NCBI GenBank assembly: GCA_030248225.1
Contig: JASANE010009924.1
Location: 1 to 64,000 of the forward strand
Length of the DNA: 64,000 nt
Reading direction: 5' to 3'
Source of the DNA: Trileptium ribeirensis
Taxonomy: Eukaryota > Nematoda > Enoplea > Enoplida > Thoracostomopsidae
How positions within the stretch are numbered: the stretch's first letter is position 1; every line of letters starts with the position of its first letter. Position numbers and translations under genes: made by a program. This document shows, piece after piece, positions 22,612 to 35,284 of the stretch. The notes beneath the pieces were generated by a model. It made no database searches. It had not been told where the DNA came from and saw only the letters and a program-made list of their open reading frames with translations.

Positions 22612-24440
22612 GATTCGGCAAATCATATTTTTTATAACCTGTCGTCTTCCGATTTTTCTAACGGTTCAAACGCCTTACAATGTTTGAATACGTGAATCAA
22701 TTGCTGCCTCAACATAAGAGTGCCTGACTGTCAGAGCGAGCGTCGTTTTGCAATATCGAGTTCCGCGCCAACCATGTTTTAGATTTTGTCGTTTGTTTTT
22801 AATATTTACGAAACAACATTCAACTTTTACTCGCATTACTGTACTTTACGAAGCGTTTGGCTATCAATTAAGGCAGCACATTCCTTTCATCGTCCTAATC
22901 TTTGCACTTACTGTCAGATATTGAGGCAATAGTAATTACTACATTTACATAGTGTTAAAATATGGTTTTGGTGCTGTTGTTTAAATATATCATGACCAGC
23001 ACATATATTATACCAAATATTGGTGTGTCGTATTAACGCAAATATTGTTTTTTATAATTGAAATTCAATATTTTTAAATTTTGCTCTGGCTTATTTTTGA
23101 AAAAATCTTGCTGAAGTTCTGATAATTACTCTGAAGTACTTGTAGACATGATAACATCCTAATACATTAGTTTCAGCGCGATATTGTGAAACGAAGAAAG
23201 TGTTTTGCTGAAGCAAACTATAAATAATAAAAAAGCTAAGTGAAAAATTTTGTTATACGTATAATAATATAATAAATGCTATTAAGTGTTTAAATTCTGT
23301 TTGTGGGGGATCTGTTTTACCAACTTGGATATTGCATTCAAAACTATCTTTAGCATATAAAACTTGAATCCATAACTGATGACATTGGTGAAACAGACAA
23401 ATTACAATGTGGGGAATAGATGCTAAGCGCTTTAAGTGGAGAATTTGCACTTACCGTCCAAACTGCTTGAAAATCCTAATTAGTTTTTACGTAAATTGCT
23501 CAAAAATGCAGTTTCCCGAAAAGATGTGTATATCAAGACGTAGACGAACAAATTTATGTTTATAAAATCCAAAGGTCAATCTGATTATTCAAAACTATCT
23601 AAATGTTGTCGAAATGTATTATTTTCGTATTTTAATACTTAGATTCTAAATGTATATATATGGGTTTTATCGCGACAATTCTGCTTCAATTCCAATGCAG
23701 CAAGCGAGATCAAATTTACTGCTACAAGAACAGTACTCAAGCGGACATGCGCTGAAAACTTTTAAGCTGAATAACTTGACCCATTCCGTAATGCATAAGA
23801 CAACAATATACTTTTACAGCATGTTCCCTTAAGTGAGTGGGATACTCTGGTTTCCCAGTAATAATTTGCTTCTTTTAACCCACTACGTAAATAGCGTCAT
23901 AGCTAAGTTAGTCCAATCGGAGCACCCACAAACTAAGTAGGTCAATAATAGAATAAAATATGACGATTTTACTTTAACACTGATGTTTGATGCTATGTTC
24001 AGGAGAAGCTATATGTTTTCCCTACGAATATGGGTTTGAGTCCGTTATTAGATCGAAACAGGCTCCGTATATAAGGAATATGGCATTTCTGATAACATGG
24101 TATCTAAATTCATGTTCCTTGTTAAGATTTGATCCAAATCCATTACTAAGTTTAAGCAAGATAAAATATAGATTTCGTTTCGCTACACAAAATTGCGTAT
24201 ACGTCCATATTTGAAGAACAGTCACAGCCAACAGAAAAACTTATCCACATCATCATCTATGTCTTCCCAGGTGTGGAAATAAAATTTTGCCAACTTATAT
24301 ATTAAAGTAAATTAATGGAAGAACTAGCTATGTAGATAATTTCGATAAGATTACCAACATTTCAATAAACTTAGATAGTTAAAATATACATTTTAATATA
24401 TTGTGTTAATTAATGATGTGTAGTGTTCACTTTATAATGT
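22612..24440. other. Intergenic, no gene seen
   Basis: AT-rich DNA. Short frames around 23.3-24.2 kb have no domain, and one acceptor-like site at about 24,001 leads into a frame that does not fit the lectin exon phases. Confidence 0.5.
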
Positions 24441-24448
24441 CCCCATCA

Positions 24449-25215
24449 TAGATGGAACCAGGCTACTAGCTCACCGGGTCATTTCGCGTCACATCTATGG
24501 CCGGCTCATTGGGTCATTTGGTGGCGGTGTGTGGCTCGTTATTTAACCGGCCTGATTTAGAAGCCGAAAGCACTCTTCTTTGCATTGTATTCAACATAAA
24601 CTCAATAGCGTTTTTGCGTTGTTTTTATCTGCCCAGCCTTTCCGCATTGGCAGTTCGAGTGTACGTAAACCAAGTTCTGTAAGCATGATTGTTCTGAATT
24701 CTAAAAAAGAAACCGCTCAGAACGAGGGAAGATTGGCAGAAGGGTGTTGGGGTTGTATTGGTGGGCACGTTCATGTTGTGCAGCCCGAAAGGATTTATAG
24801 CGCTGGACCGCAGGTGTGCTTTTTTACATTCGTTTCATATGATAGTAGTTCCAAGCTGATTGCAATTAATCTACAAATGACTCCAAAAGATAAAAAACTA
24901 CTTCAGATACAGAATTCTTAATTTTGCTCATTACTGAGTCTCTGGTCTCTGACTATTGCGCTACCTAAAAGGCAGATGTTATCCACTTGTAATAACGATC
25001 TGTCAAACAGACGTTACACTATTTTCCAAGATCATTACTTTTATAAATTCGCAGATTATGCATTAGTTTCTTTGGAAAATACCCTCGTCACGACATTACT
25101 ATAATAACCATCAAGTCACTACCATGACCAGTTCCCCGGGTCGTCGGCCTACTACCGTGACCGGGTTAGCAGCCACCGGGCCAAACAATGGTGACCCGGT
25201 TCCATATCTGTTCCC
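24449..25215. mobile_element. Candidate TIR element with CCGGGTCA-rich ends
   Basis: The left end (GATGGAACCAGG..CACCGGGTCATTTCGCG..GGCCGGCTCATTGGGTC) and the right end in reverse complement (ATATGGAACCGGGTCACC..GGCCCGGTGGC..CCCGGTCACGG) share a terminal word and CCGGGTC-type subterminal repeats. The interior is ordinary sequence with two weak frames. Boundaries and TSD are uncertain. Confidence 0.4.
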
Positions 25216-26450
25216 CACTGTTTGGAACTTTTGTCGCTCTGTAGTCGCGAATCTACCGTATAGACAGGGTCACATTAACACAGCGAATCAATCACTGTTG
25301 TTCACCGTAGCTACTACATTTTCTGTTTATAGTGTCGCACATACCCTTAGCTACCATTTTTTCGTGAATTAAAAGTAACGGACATTATCTGTAGCTAATG
25401 CGATATATTATTCAATTGTGCTGTTAGTATTTTTGATAATTTCTATATTGGGGTCTAGAAAATATGTACGTTGATACGATGATATGACTCAGTCGGTAAA
25501 ACTACATAGAAGATATGGTGCCCTTAGCGTCGTCGAAAAATGACAACGGCCCTAGCTATTAACTATCCTAGAAAATTTTTTATGGCAAACGTGGGGAGTC
25601 CTAACACCATGCAATCGAAGGTATGTTTGACACTGTGCTGGGAACATAGGCTCTAAAGGTTGGGTACATTATAACGTGAACGCTGCATTGGTTGGTAAAT
25701 GCTTCAATTATACATGATGGGTATGAACATAAGTATTACAAGTTATTCAAACATAAGTATTAAAAGTTATTCATAGTTATTTTAGAGCTCTCGGAATGGG
25801 AATATTTGTGATTTCGACATTAGCAGGTTCCTAGGCTACAAACCCAAAAGCTATTATGTTATCCTATTGTAATACTATACCTTGCGGTTTTGCGGCGTTG
25901 GATATACCATAATATGCCATATGTTTAATAAGTATGACAGCACTACGTTCAATATGCAATCATTTCACAACGATTATAGTGAAAAAAGGTTTATTATATA
26001 CCTAAAAAGATATTATTCACAATGATGTAAGTGTTAATTAGTGTTTAGGACAATTTCTGCTCTCAAACTATGTGGCCTCTCTATGGCCTCTACCACCTCT
26101 ATGTCGTTGAGATGTAAAAGTTTTCAATGCCGAATATATTATAGGTTTAATCCCACATGTTACTGAAGGTAAATGTTACATTTTACAATTAATTGCACGT
26201 ATTATAATTTTAGACGTACGACATTTAATCGAAAATTTAGCGCTATGTCAATGCCACAAGACAATTATTTTATAATGTTTGGTCATTTCTGAACTGGCAG
26301 CTGGACTAATCCTTTCATGTCCACTAAGATCCAAGTGGGCCTAACACACATTGCGAACCTTTTGTGTTTACTGAATTTGTCGTACCTTGTACAGTTGGAC
26401 GTGCGTTGTTATTCGTTCACTTTGTGAGATTTACTAAGGAACCGTGCAAC
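25216..26450. other. Intergenic, no gene seen
   Basis: AT-rich. One small direct repeat (AACATAAGTATTAMAAGTTA, twice near 25,730-25,775). No supported gene. Confidence 0.5.
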
Positions 26451-26453
26451 AGT

Positions 26454-26523
26454 TCCCAGATAGCTCATTGGTTTGCGCATGCAAATTTCACAGGCATATC
26501 TCAGGTTCGATGCCTGGCGCAGG
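26454..26523 (+). repeat. tRNA-derived SINE head or tRNA pseudogene
   Basis: A pol III A box (TAGCTCATTGG, 26,461-26,471) and a perfect B box (GGTTCGATGCC, 26,504-26,514) have correct spacing. A T-arm stem CAGG/CCTG can form. No acceptor stem can be closed and the anticodon loop is too long, so it is not a functional tRNA. A SINE 5' head fits best. Confidence 0.6.
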
Positions 26524-26864
26524 CTTGAGATTGTCACATCAGATATTACACAAATTAATTTGGGCATGATATTGTTAATGAAGCTGATAAGCTACAGCGC
26601 AATTCAATTTTCTTGCCAGCAGATACTTAATTCCTTCACATGTTCTTAGGTTGTGTGTAGAAATTAGAATTTTTAATCCAGACATTCTGGTCTTATCATT
26701 TTGGATTGTTTATATACAAGTAAATTCGGTTTATTTTATTGCGGATGGCTTGGCTTGCAGGTTGACTGCAATATTGGTGCATGTGGATTGCTTGCGGTAG
26801 ACGAATATTATTCATATAGCCAAGCGAAAGCCGATGAATATATTCTTAGGACTGCAATTGTAAT

Positions 26865-27570
26865 CTTATGCATCATTTACCTTAAAATGTGTGCGGCCGC
26901 GACGGATTTTGTCACAATCTGCCGCGGCTCTAAAGCCATACTTGGCTATCCGCGACCAGCCAGTGTGAAATTTTTTGGCCGAGCCAGGCCCTACTAATAT
27001 ATCAGCCGATAGTAAAGCGAGGCTGATGAATTCTCACAAGGGTCGGAATAGGTTGTAAAAGTCAGAAATACATAACGACAATGGAAAATCGCGCCAAAAT
27101 GGAAATTATTGATACATATGGTCATATATTCGTAAAACATCCTTCCAGTTACAGTAGCATAATTTTCATGTATGAAAGAGTCTGTTTCACATAGCTACTA
27201 GGTTGGCTTGTAAAAGGAGCTTAAACAAAAATTTTGAAAATAGCGATAGTTACGTATTTTAATGCATTTATGCGTCTTGCTTTAATTACTACTAATCTTG
27301 CCGTTTTTGGGCCTAGAGCTGAATAATTTTCCTGTAACACAACTAAACTAAATTGATTGTAATAAATATTTTTTCACTAGTCCGCACCGGCTATCAAATG
27401 CTGAGACATAGCCACTTCTGGCTCGTACAAACATACTAGCAAAGCTTAGCTATTTATTTTATTTATGAAGGGCCGGATGTGGTTGTGCCTTTTTGTAACG
27501 AGCCGGAATTGGTATCTGTGCCAGAATCCGGCCCTAGGTATACACATCTTAAGGTAAATGATGCATTATT
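26865..27570. mobile_element. About 700-bp TIR element, 'ATGCATCATTTACCTTAA' family
   Basis: The left end at 26,869 reads ATGCATCATTTACCTTAAAA followed by TGTGT. The right end, 27,542-27,565, is its inverse (ACACATCTTAAGGTAAATGA then TGCAT) with one difference. Both ends then pass into GC-rich subterminal sequence with GCCGGA/CGGCTC words (CGACGGATTTTGTCACAATC on the left, CCGGATTCTGGCACAGAT inverted on the right). No transposase is encoded. A second copy is at 39,120-39,335. Confidence 0.75.
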
Positions 27571-27739
27571 TGCAGTGTAGTGTTAAACAATATAGATCTA
27601 ATAGACTACTCTCCTCTTAGATTTACTAACTGAAGATGGTTTTAAATAAGTATTTATGTTTTGAGGGTTAAAATTAGATTTCTGGGGGTCCAGGGTCGAG
27701 ATTTGTTAGCCTACGTTGCATATAGGTGTATAAAAAAGT

Positions 27740-28090
27740 AAGGGCTACCCAACTACCCAATCCCGAGGATCGGAACCCCACCTTCCTTCAAGTCAGAGGT
27801 AGTCACCTTCGCAACACATCGAAAGTGTGCCAAAAATTTAGCTAGTTTTACAAAAATTGGTGCAAACTATAGTAAAAATTGAAAAAAAATCAAAAATCTG
27901 TAAAAATCGTGAAAATTTAATAGAATACCGGTAAATGAAACGCCGTTTTAGCAAAACTTTCGGTGTGGCGGGTGGGGAGAGGGAGGGTTCATACCAACGA
28001 CAAAACAGCCAGACAATTTTCTTGGAGGGCGGAAGGGTTCATAAGCCAGAGCCTCCCCAGTTTTACGCCAGTGTCTATGATCCGCCTATA
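27740..28090 (+). repeat. AAAATTGGC-family dispersed repeat, copy 5
   Basis: A GC-richer block (ATCCCGAGGATCGGAACCCC) is followed by a core with GCCAAAAATTTAGC, ACAAAAATTGGTGC and TAAAAATTG iterations. A G-rich block follows (GGCGGGTGGGGAGAGG), ending in CAGTGTCTATGATCC. Confidence 0.6.
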
Positions 28091-28204
28091 AATAGCCATA
28101 ATTTTTTTCGCTTGTTCTTTCAGAAGTAAGCTTTGTCAACTTTGTATGATACAGGACGATTTCCGTTATATATAACGACTTATGCATAATTTATTATACA
28201 ATCT

Positions 28205-28420
28205 TTATTCTATAATATGTATAGTAAATGTTGCACGTAATACAAGATCAGTGCAAATGTAATCAATGCGTGTAATTATACCGTATTTTCGTCTAGATGA
28301 GTACAAAATTGTTGCTCTTTTGCCAAAATCAACAACAGAATCACGCAAATATTTGGGATCGCGATTCATTATTTGACATTTTTCGAATTTCAACTGTTTC
28401 TCACGTGTGTCGCACAACAA
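28205..28420 (-). CDS. Open frame of unknown origin
   Basis: A 71-codon frame with a mixed, protein-like composition (KFEKCQIMNRDPKYLRDSVV, DFGKRATILYSSRRKYG). It lacks signal peptide, membrane segment and known motif, and no flanking exon was identified. It may be an exon of an unseen gene, a mobile-element fragment or chance. Confidence 0.2.
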   Translation of the reverse strand: MLCDTREKQLKFEKCQIMNRDPKYLRDSVVDFGKRATILYSSRRKYGIITRIDYICTDLVLRATFTIHIIE

Positions 28421-30570
28421 GCAGAGTCGGATCAGTTGTGTACGCAGTCTATGCGTGTAAAAGAGTTTGATCGAGAAACACCATGTACGGTTTTGCTGTA
28501 ATTAACGCAGTCAGTAATTTGCACCGCTTTTGCAAAATATTGACCTCGACCTAGTACCTACGTTTTGCTGCATCCAAACTAGATAGAGATAATATCGTAA
28601 TTTCTTCGCACTCATATTCTTTAGGATCTTGAGCTGACTAAACAAACGCACAAACCATGCTGCATTTTCTTACAATTAACGACCACGTATAATAACTACA
28701 TTTAAATATTATATAGCAAATGTTCATTTTGTGTTGCTGTATTTTTGTATACATCGAAATAAGTCGGGTGTGGTTCCTTTTAGCTACGATACATCATGTA
28801 ATTATGTTCTGGGTATTCATACACTTTTCTCATTTTGAACTGTACTGTCACGAGCATGCATGGAGATGACTACTTTACCGAAACTGAAGCTTTCCATGAC
28901 CGTCCCAGTTTAATGTTATTTTCGTTTTTTCGAGACTATAATATATAAGCATTAATCGCAATTTATTATCTTTGTGAAGTCGTAATGGATGTCTTTACTA
29001 ACGTCTGTGCTCTAGTCAAATTATGTCGCTAATATGGCGGCCGAAAAAACGTCTTTGGTCAATAGCTGACGACGTAATAGCAACCCCGTTATCAAGTTTA
29101 CCTTGTTTGTTATAGTAAGCGTATTTATATTATATATAACTGCTAAAATATCGTCACAGTTATGTACCTGTGGCACACGTCTATTCGTCCTTACAGCACT
29201 CATTATACTATTTTGATGCTGTTTTTTGTCATACAAAAGACATAAGGCCGGTGGATAAAATAAGTCCAAACGTACAAAGCACGTAAAAGGCTAAAAGCAC
29301 GGCCGAAGAAAGTTTAAATATGTGTTATGCAGAAACTGCAACGAGATGTACCCAGTAAGAATGCCAAGATGGTTAAAATGAAAATTTTGATTAAAAATGT
29401 GGAACTTCATCGGCTTGGAGGTTTACCGAATTAAAAACCGAACTGATATAAATCTACTTGCTCACGGAGAAATTTTAAATCGTTCGTTCTTAAATGAGGT
29501 TGGTCCTAACTAATTTGGCGCTAAAATGTTGTTTCAAATGGCTATGATGGTGATGAATCACAGAATATGACTGCTACTTAATATTTCACACGCAAAACAG
29601 AAATTATACTATGTGGGTTTTACAACAAAGCTTATCTATTTTGCAAGTGCAATGCTAAGCAGCAACTACATTCTGCAGCTCACCGTTATTCCAATTTGAA
29701 ACGACTTTTGGCACCAAATTATGCAATTTCCATCCAGCTCAATGAGAACGACTGATTTAAAAAGATTATTTTCGGAACACTCTCACTCGTAATCTACAAC
29801 CCCGAAAGCCGATAGAGTTTAATACCCAAAATAAAAACGACATTGCGTTTTGTAGACGCTCTGACGTTAAATGCAAGAATTTTGACTTTTAGGGCTCAGC
29901 ATTATTGCTACAAATTTCAGCCTATATAGGACATTTACCCTGTTGCAAGTAAAAGATAGCCTCAGAAAGTGCCGTTTTGATCGGACCAGATGGCTCAGAA
30001 CAGTTGTTATTTACCACGGTGGACCAGGTTGCATGCCGCCAAATAATTTGCACACATGCATGCGAAATCAAGATTAATATAACTGGTAAAAGTGTAAGTG
30101 GCAATAATAATCCAATTTATACAGAACTAGTAAATATATGGCTGGTTTGTCCGCTGGGTGTTTCGTTTGTTGGATGTATTCTTCATTTAGTGCTTTTTTC
30201 GTTGACGATTCATTGTCAACATTCATTTTGACAGTATTACATCACCGCAATACGTATTTTTCATTAAAATACACGCACAAAGAGCACAGCTTAATCTCCG
30301 CGTGCAGCGAATAGGCCAAAATGCGGGCGACACACTACCATCTCAGGCAAAATGCTTGAACACCATTTCTATGCCGCAGATGCAATGGAAGCGTCTATGT
30401 CTGCAACTGCGTGCAATGTTGGTATCCATATTGGTATTTTAGCGCCAATGTACACAGCCGGCGTGCAATGTTTGCGACGATAAGGCTCTATGCTTTTTTT
30501 ATGTCACGAACTAATTGTAGCATGCATTAGAAGATTGCTATGTATTCAAAAAATTGTATGCACAGCTGTG
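28421..30570. other. Intergenic, no gene seen
   Basis: AT-rich. Weak frames at about 29.0-29.3 kb and 29.9-30.2 kb carry no recognisable domain. Confidence 0.5.
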
Positions 30571-30725
30571 TAGCGACAACAACCACCTTCTGAGTGTGCG
30601 ACCCCGTGACCAGCTGACACCCTCCCCGGCGAGCGGCTGATACGTCTAGGATGCCAAGGCCGACCCCCTCTCCCAAAAATGCGGGCTACTCCATCCGGGA
30701 TCTCAGACGTTGAGCATGTATGGTC
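30571..30725 (-). repeat. GC-rich repeat flank resembling the AAAATTGGC family, core missing
   Basis: CpG- and C-rich block ending TTGAGCATGTATGGTC, the same CATGTATG-type end seen after other members of the family (10.7, 31.3, 39.1, 44.1 kb). The A-rich core is absent, so this is either a truncated copy or a related element. Confidence 0.4.
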
Positions 30726-31129
30726 AATATATTGATATGTAATCACTATAGGCGATATTAAAAATGTGTTTTATCTAATTTTAAAATTAAATATTAACCC
30801 TTAGTGCATTACATATGTTTTGTGCGTACGTGGTTCGGGCAGCATTACAGCTGGCCGACAGTCATAAATAAACTTCACTCGCTTACTGTGATACGAATTT
30901 GAAATTCATAAACTGCTGCTTCAGCAGTAAATTTGTAATGAATCTTGGGCCGATGCCTCTCAAAGCACCTTGCTGAAACAAATATTTAGCAGAGAGCTTT
31001 GTTGGCATACACTATGCATCTGTTTGTTCGGAAGCAAGGCGGAAAACGACAACATCGTCACCAAGGGACATTGTCTTTTACACAATTTTATCACGAGGAT
31101 TTGGCTTTTTTAAATTATTATATATAGAA

Positions 31130-31335
31130 CATTCTCAAGGTCTGAGGTTCCAGGGAGGGATATCCTGTTCCTCGGAAATGGCAGACGGGGGACGGAGGCC
31201 TAGCCTGTCGGCGCGAGGAGCGGCGAGGGGTGCGGCGGCGGACGACGTGTCAGGAGAGCGGAAAGTCGAGGCTTGTCGCGGAGCGGGGTGCTGGACATGG
31301 TCAATTCCGTAGCCCCGCTTTATGAGCATGTATGA
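31130..31335. repeat. GC-rich dispersed repeat block
   Basis: About 190 bp of GC-rich DNA (GACGGGGGACGGAGGCC, GTCGGCGCGAGGAGCGGCG) standing out sharply from the flanks, ending TATGAGCATGTATGATTA. Its text resembles the GAGGCC/GGCCTC minisatellite blocks at 44.3 and 47.4 kb. Confidence 0.5.
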
Positions 31336-32480
31336 TTATACATAGGATAATTATTTCCTATAGCATAATTTATATATATTGAAAAATGTATACGACACAT
31401 GATAACAGTCCCGTGAGCGAAAGATTTTATGCGAGAAAATTTTAAAACTATACCTTTGGAACGAATATTTACCTGTGAAGGTGCGTTATTCTATAGAAAT
31501 CTCTGTCCACAGTAGATTTGATGTCAAAACGGTATTTAAAATCTTCATTATGATTTTTAGTAAGTTTAAATACGCCTATACCGTTATCTCTGCCCGCACA
31601 CTTATCAATGCCACAATACATCAAAACGCTAAAATTAAACTAACTTAAAGTGCTACTATTATTAACTGAGTTGTCGAAAATTACTTACTGTATTTTTCTA
31701 TTTAGGTTCTATTTTTGCTTACAATAACATTATTTATCAGTAGGACGTGCCTTTAACTTGTATGCGTAGACATCCAGCATCATGTACGTTATTTTAATAG
31801 ACTGTAAACGATATTATTTAGTACGACAGGTCATTATTTTTTAGTAAAATAGACTGGAGATTAATCAGGTGACGGTGCAAAAGAACATTGATAATGTCCC
31901 GACAACGTTTTTCGCGACCGTTAACGGTACAAAACACCTAACGTCCGTCTGCATGATATATGTTACAATTATTTAGATCGAAATAGCACTAGATCATGGT
32001 TTGAATGCAGCGTAGATTGCCATGTAATTTCGAACATGCATCTGATCCGGTGACATAACCGATTTAGTGAACCAGTAACCTGATGGACTAGTTGCGTTTA
32101 CGGATACACTGTCATAGTTAATTCCAAAGCTTAGCGGAACGGAACTAACAAATCATATGTGATCATATTATTTGGTAAAAATGAACACCCGATGATCATA
32201 AATTGAAATGCCGATGAACTTAAAATTAACTTAACATTATATATGTTTCTTGTGAGTTGTAGTGAAACATAGATACTGTCGACATCAAAACTGGAATTTG
32301 CCTTTAAACCTCCAACAATTTAGACATATAGGAGTAAAAATAATTCCGGAAGAGCATGGTTGTTGACTGTATTCATTTTATTTCCGCTACTACTTTATTT
32401 AAATTCTTTTGAATTTTTTAATTTGACCAAAAATTTAATGATTTTTCGTTTTTATGGTTTGTATTGCTCCATCAATTTCA
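31336..32480. other. Intergenic, no gene seen
   Basis: AT-rich sequence without a supported gene or clear repeat. Confidence 0.5.
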
Positions 32481-32481
32481 C

Positions 32482-32820
32482 TTATATAGTAATCCAAATC
32501 TTTAAAAGTATCAACAACCACCCGTATTTCAATATTCTAATTTTGAACGAATCATGGCTTTTATCTTGATTAATACGAGTTGTTATGTGGTTAAACACTT
32601 TAGGACAGACAATATTCAAGCTGGGTTTCAAGACAAAAACGGTGACGTAATAATATTTTAAAGGCGTGTTCACAAGTTCAAATATTTTTCTCAAAATAGA
32701 GCTCAAACATTGAAACTTAAAATTGTTTAATTTTTCGATCAAATGTGTATGAGTAAATCTTTTTGTATCTTTGGTGAATATAAAAGTGTTGACTGTCTTC
32801 AAACTTGTAAAATATATCAC
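32482..32820 (-). pseudogene. Possible non-LTR RT C-terminal relic
   Basis: A 112-codon minus-strand frame ending with CPKVFNHITTRIN then SHDSFKIRILKYGWL. This resembles the LINE C-terminal pattern GPKxWNxLPxxIR..SxxxFKxxLKxYL. The N-terminal part (LIEKLNNFKFQCL) fits the preceding helix-rich segment only loosely. Very AT-rich, 5'-truncated, and without the catalytic RT blocks. Confidence 0.35.
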
Positions 32821-32956
32821 TTTAGCACGTCAGAGGCAAGTAGAACATGATGAAAAAAGTATTCTAGATATTACAAAATACTGCGAGAAATTTGGAAGTA
32901 TTACGGTTCCCCATATAGTTCGGTACAAATTACAATTAAATTTTGCTCAAAATTGA

Positions 32957-34000
32957 GCTGAGATTTTGAGCAATAAGTTTGAATGTGCGAACGTACCTCA
33001 ATTAACAAGAAAACAAAGAAGCACAATTCAAGATTTCCTACAATCTATATGTTATAGATTTCGATATTACAGTCTAAAATACTGAATATTTATGCGTCAT
33101 TTCAGAATATTTTCTAGAGCGACATCAGCTGTTGATTAAAGCAATTTCAATCTTGCAAACACTGTTTGCAAACATAGCCTTTGTTAATGTAATTGGCGAT
33201 TTTGTCGGTGCACGGAATATCGTTCCAACGCTTCTTAAACTCAGTTGTCGCATTTGTTACCAGCATTTGAGAGCATAATTCATTGCTTAAATATATGAAT
33301 ACTATAATGTAACGTATCGTAGCCTGTTCAATGTTAATTCATCTACTGCATCTTGCCACAGCTGCGAAGCCTTGACATTGTTTTCGACTATTGTGTATAA
33401 CTCTGCATAGTACGTCACACAAGGGTAGTTTTGTATTGAGATTATATACTATCTGTCCTGGCCGGTTCTTTTACATGAGCTTAGCCTGAGACATTATTTA
33501 AATTTGTAACTGTTATTGGTGAAATTTTAGTCTCAAACCCCTTTCTTCGTAAAATATATCTTAGCCCAAGAACAATGTATTCATTACCAAGCAATGGATT
33601 TGATTAAGCACAAAATATGTTGTTTTCAGAAATTGATGGTGGCACCGCGATAATGCTACATGTTTACATTGTTTTATATGCATCACGTTTTCCACGTTCT
33701 ATTTCGAAAATCCTACTCTTCAGCATAATACAATCCAACCTTATTTTTCAAAATGAGAAGATACAATTTGAGTAGGTAATACATTGTCTGAAAAAGCTTT
33801 GCCCATGTGCCAGGGTAATATTTGGGAAGCAATTCAGACTGTAGTGACACATTCCTCGTAGAATATGTAGTACACAAAGTCTCCCTAGCAATACCTTCAG
33901 CAACTGACATTGAGGTTTTCGGGCTCCAGTTGTATGCGATACATTTAGAGATTTAAGATTGTTAGGTAAGCCGCATTTATTTAAAAAATATTGTAAATAC
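32957..34000. other. Intergenic, no gene seen
   Basis: AT-rich; no supported gene or repeat. Confidence 0.5.
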
Positions 34001-34004
34001 GACT

Positions 34005-34172
34005 ACTATTGATTTATGACCTTAGTTTATTTCTTACCGTGGGAATAATAGCATCTTTGCGTTCTTTTAGTTCTTACCATAGGAATTGCCGTAGTTTAAC
34101 TTATTTCTTGTTATTACCGTTGGATTCACAGTAGTTTAGCTTACCTCTTACTCTTACGGTGTAGCTTATTTC
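34005..34172. repeat. Degenerate minisatellite, about 50-bp unit
   Basis: Three to four iterations of a phrase close to GTAGTTTARCTTATTTCTTA then TTACCGTKGGAAT, for example at about 34,021, 34,091 and 34,131. It abuts the MITE at 34,173. Confidence 0.55.
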
Positions 34173-34387
34173 GGCCCAAGTAACCCTGAGCGACGGAAAT
34201 ACAATGTAAGCTATGCTGTTCTCGATATACTAAGCCTAAGCCAAAGTTTAGCCTAAGCTAAGATCTTTATATGAAACATACACTAAGCTGAAGCCTAAGT
34301 CGGGGGACTACCGACTCCCGAACTCACGTTCTAAGCTGTTTGTTTTTCTAACGTTATAACGTACCGCCCTTCCAGGTTATTTGGGCC
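34173..34387 (+). mobile_element. CTAAGCC-family MITE, best copy with TIRs
   Basis: The left end is GGCCCAAGTAACCCTGAGCG and the inverted right end is GGCCCAAATAACCTGGAAGG. The interior has TCGATATACTAAGCCTAAGC, GAAACATACACTAAGC and TTTTTCTAACGTTATAACGT in the same order as the copy at 18,953. It is 215 bp and non-coding. TSDs are not clear. Confidence 0.7.
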
Positions 34388-34823
34388 CTTACTTCTTATT
34401 TTCACTTAGAGAAAGACAGTAACTTGGAAGGGAAACTGCGTAAAGTATGCCTACTACATTATCATTTTCTGCGGTGAAATGTTTGCTCAGTGTGTTGATG
34501 AATTAATAGCTGGTAAAATTGAAAATTATCATATGGGAATTAGATGCTTCGCAGAGACCGTTTGGGTGTTTACAATATTGCGGTCACATGTTCATCCTGA
34601 AGCCTGTTACATTGTTATCTATGCTCATATAGTTCTGTTCGTTAATATTTGTGAATCTACGTAATTAACATATAAATTATTCGTTTATCATCAAATGAAT
34701 AAATGACATAGCAAGGTCATCAATTACATTTTCCTAGCACCATGTAAGTTTCATAGTGATTTTAGATGCCAGGAGCATCACTGTTTGCTTCGAACAAAAA
34801 ATGTCTCCAAATGTGAAAATTCA

Positions 34824-34900
34824 GGTGCCAGCGAGAGTTGAACATGGGCGCATACCTTCTGGATTGGTATGATGGGAAAGTGCGTTAAACACTCGGTGCC
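34824..34900 (-). repeat. tRNA-Ser/Leu-like pseudogene or SINE head
   Basis: The minus strand begins GGCACCGAGTGTTTAACGCA (D-arm and A-box type of class II tRNAs) and carries ATGTTCAACTCTC (B-box type GTTCAANTC) about 50 bp later, ending GGCACC. The anticodon stem is doubtful and no acceptor stem closes, so it is unlikely to be functional. Confidence 0.4.
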
Positions 34901-35284
34901 GTTTTAGAATACGTGTCCTGCATTACACTACAGGTCCTTTAAACCACGGTGTGGGTTTTCCAAAGAGGTTTGAAGCGCAGCAAATATGCAAGTCGTAGGT
35001 TTATTCAAGTAGTTGTAGTAATTTAGAGCAAAAAGTAGTAAATTAATTAGTAATTAGCAAAAAGTAGCAAAATAGTAAAAAAGAGTAAATTAATTCATAC
35101 CAATAAAACGGACCATTATGGCAAAATAGACACAGAAAGCTAGCAAACCAGATTTCGCGGTTACGAGCCAATAAATCTGTCACGAAACCACTGCAATATT
35201 GGAAGGACGATATAGCTAGGTCTTCACCAAGACGATTTGAATCACCCATTGACATGCTAGCCCATGCGTCTGCATAGTTTGTTA

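Noticed and set aside
24001..24100. Exon-like frame after TTCAG (GEAICFPYEYGFES) considered as an alternative last CTLD exon
   Set aside because: The phase does not match the exon 5 donor, and the exon at 15,624 fits both phase and the Cys/Trp pattern.
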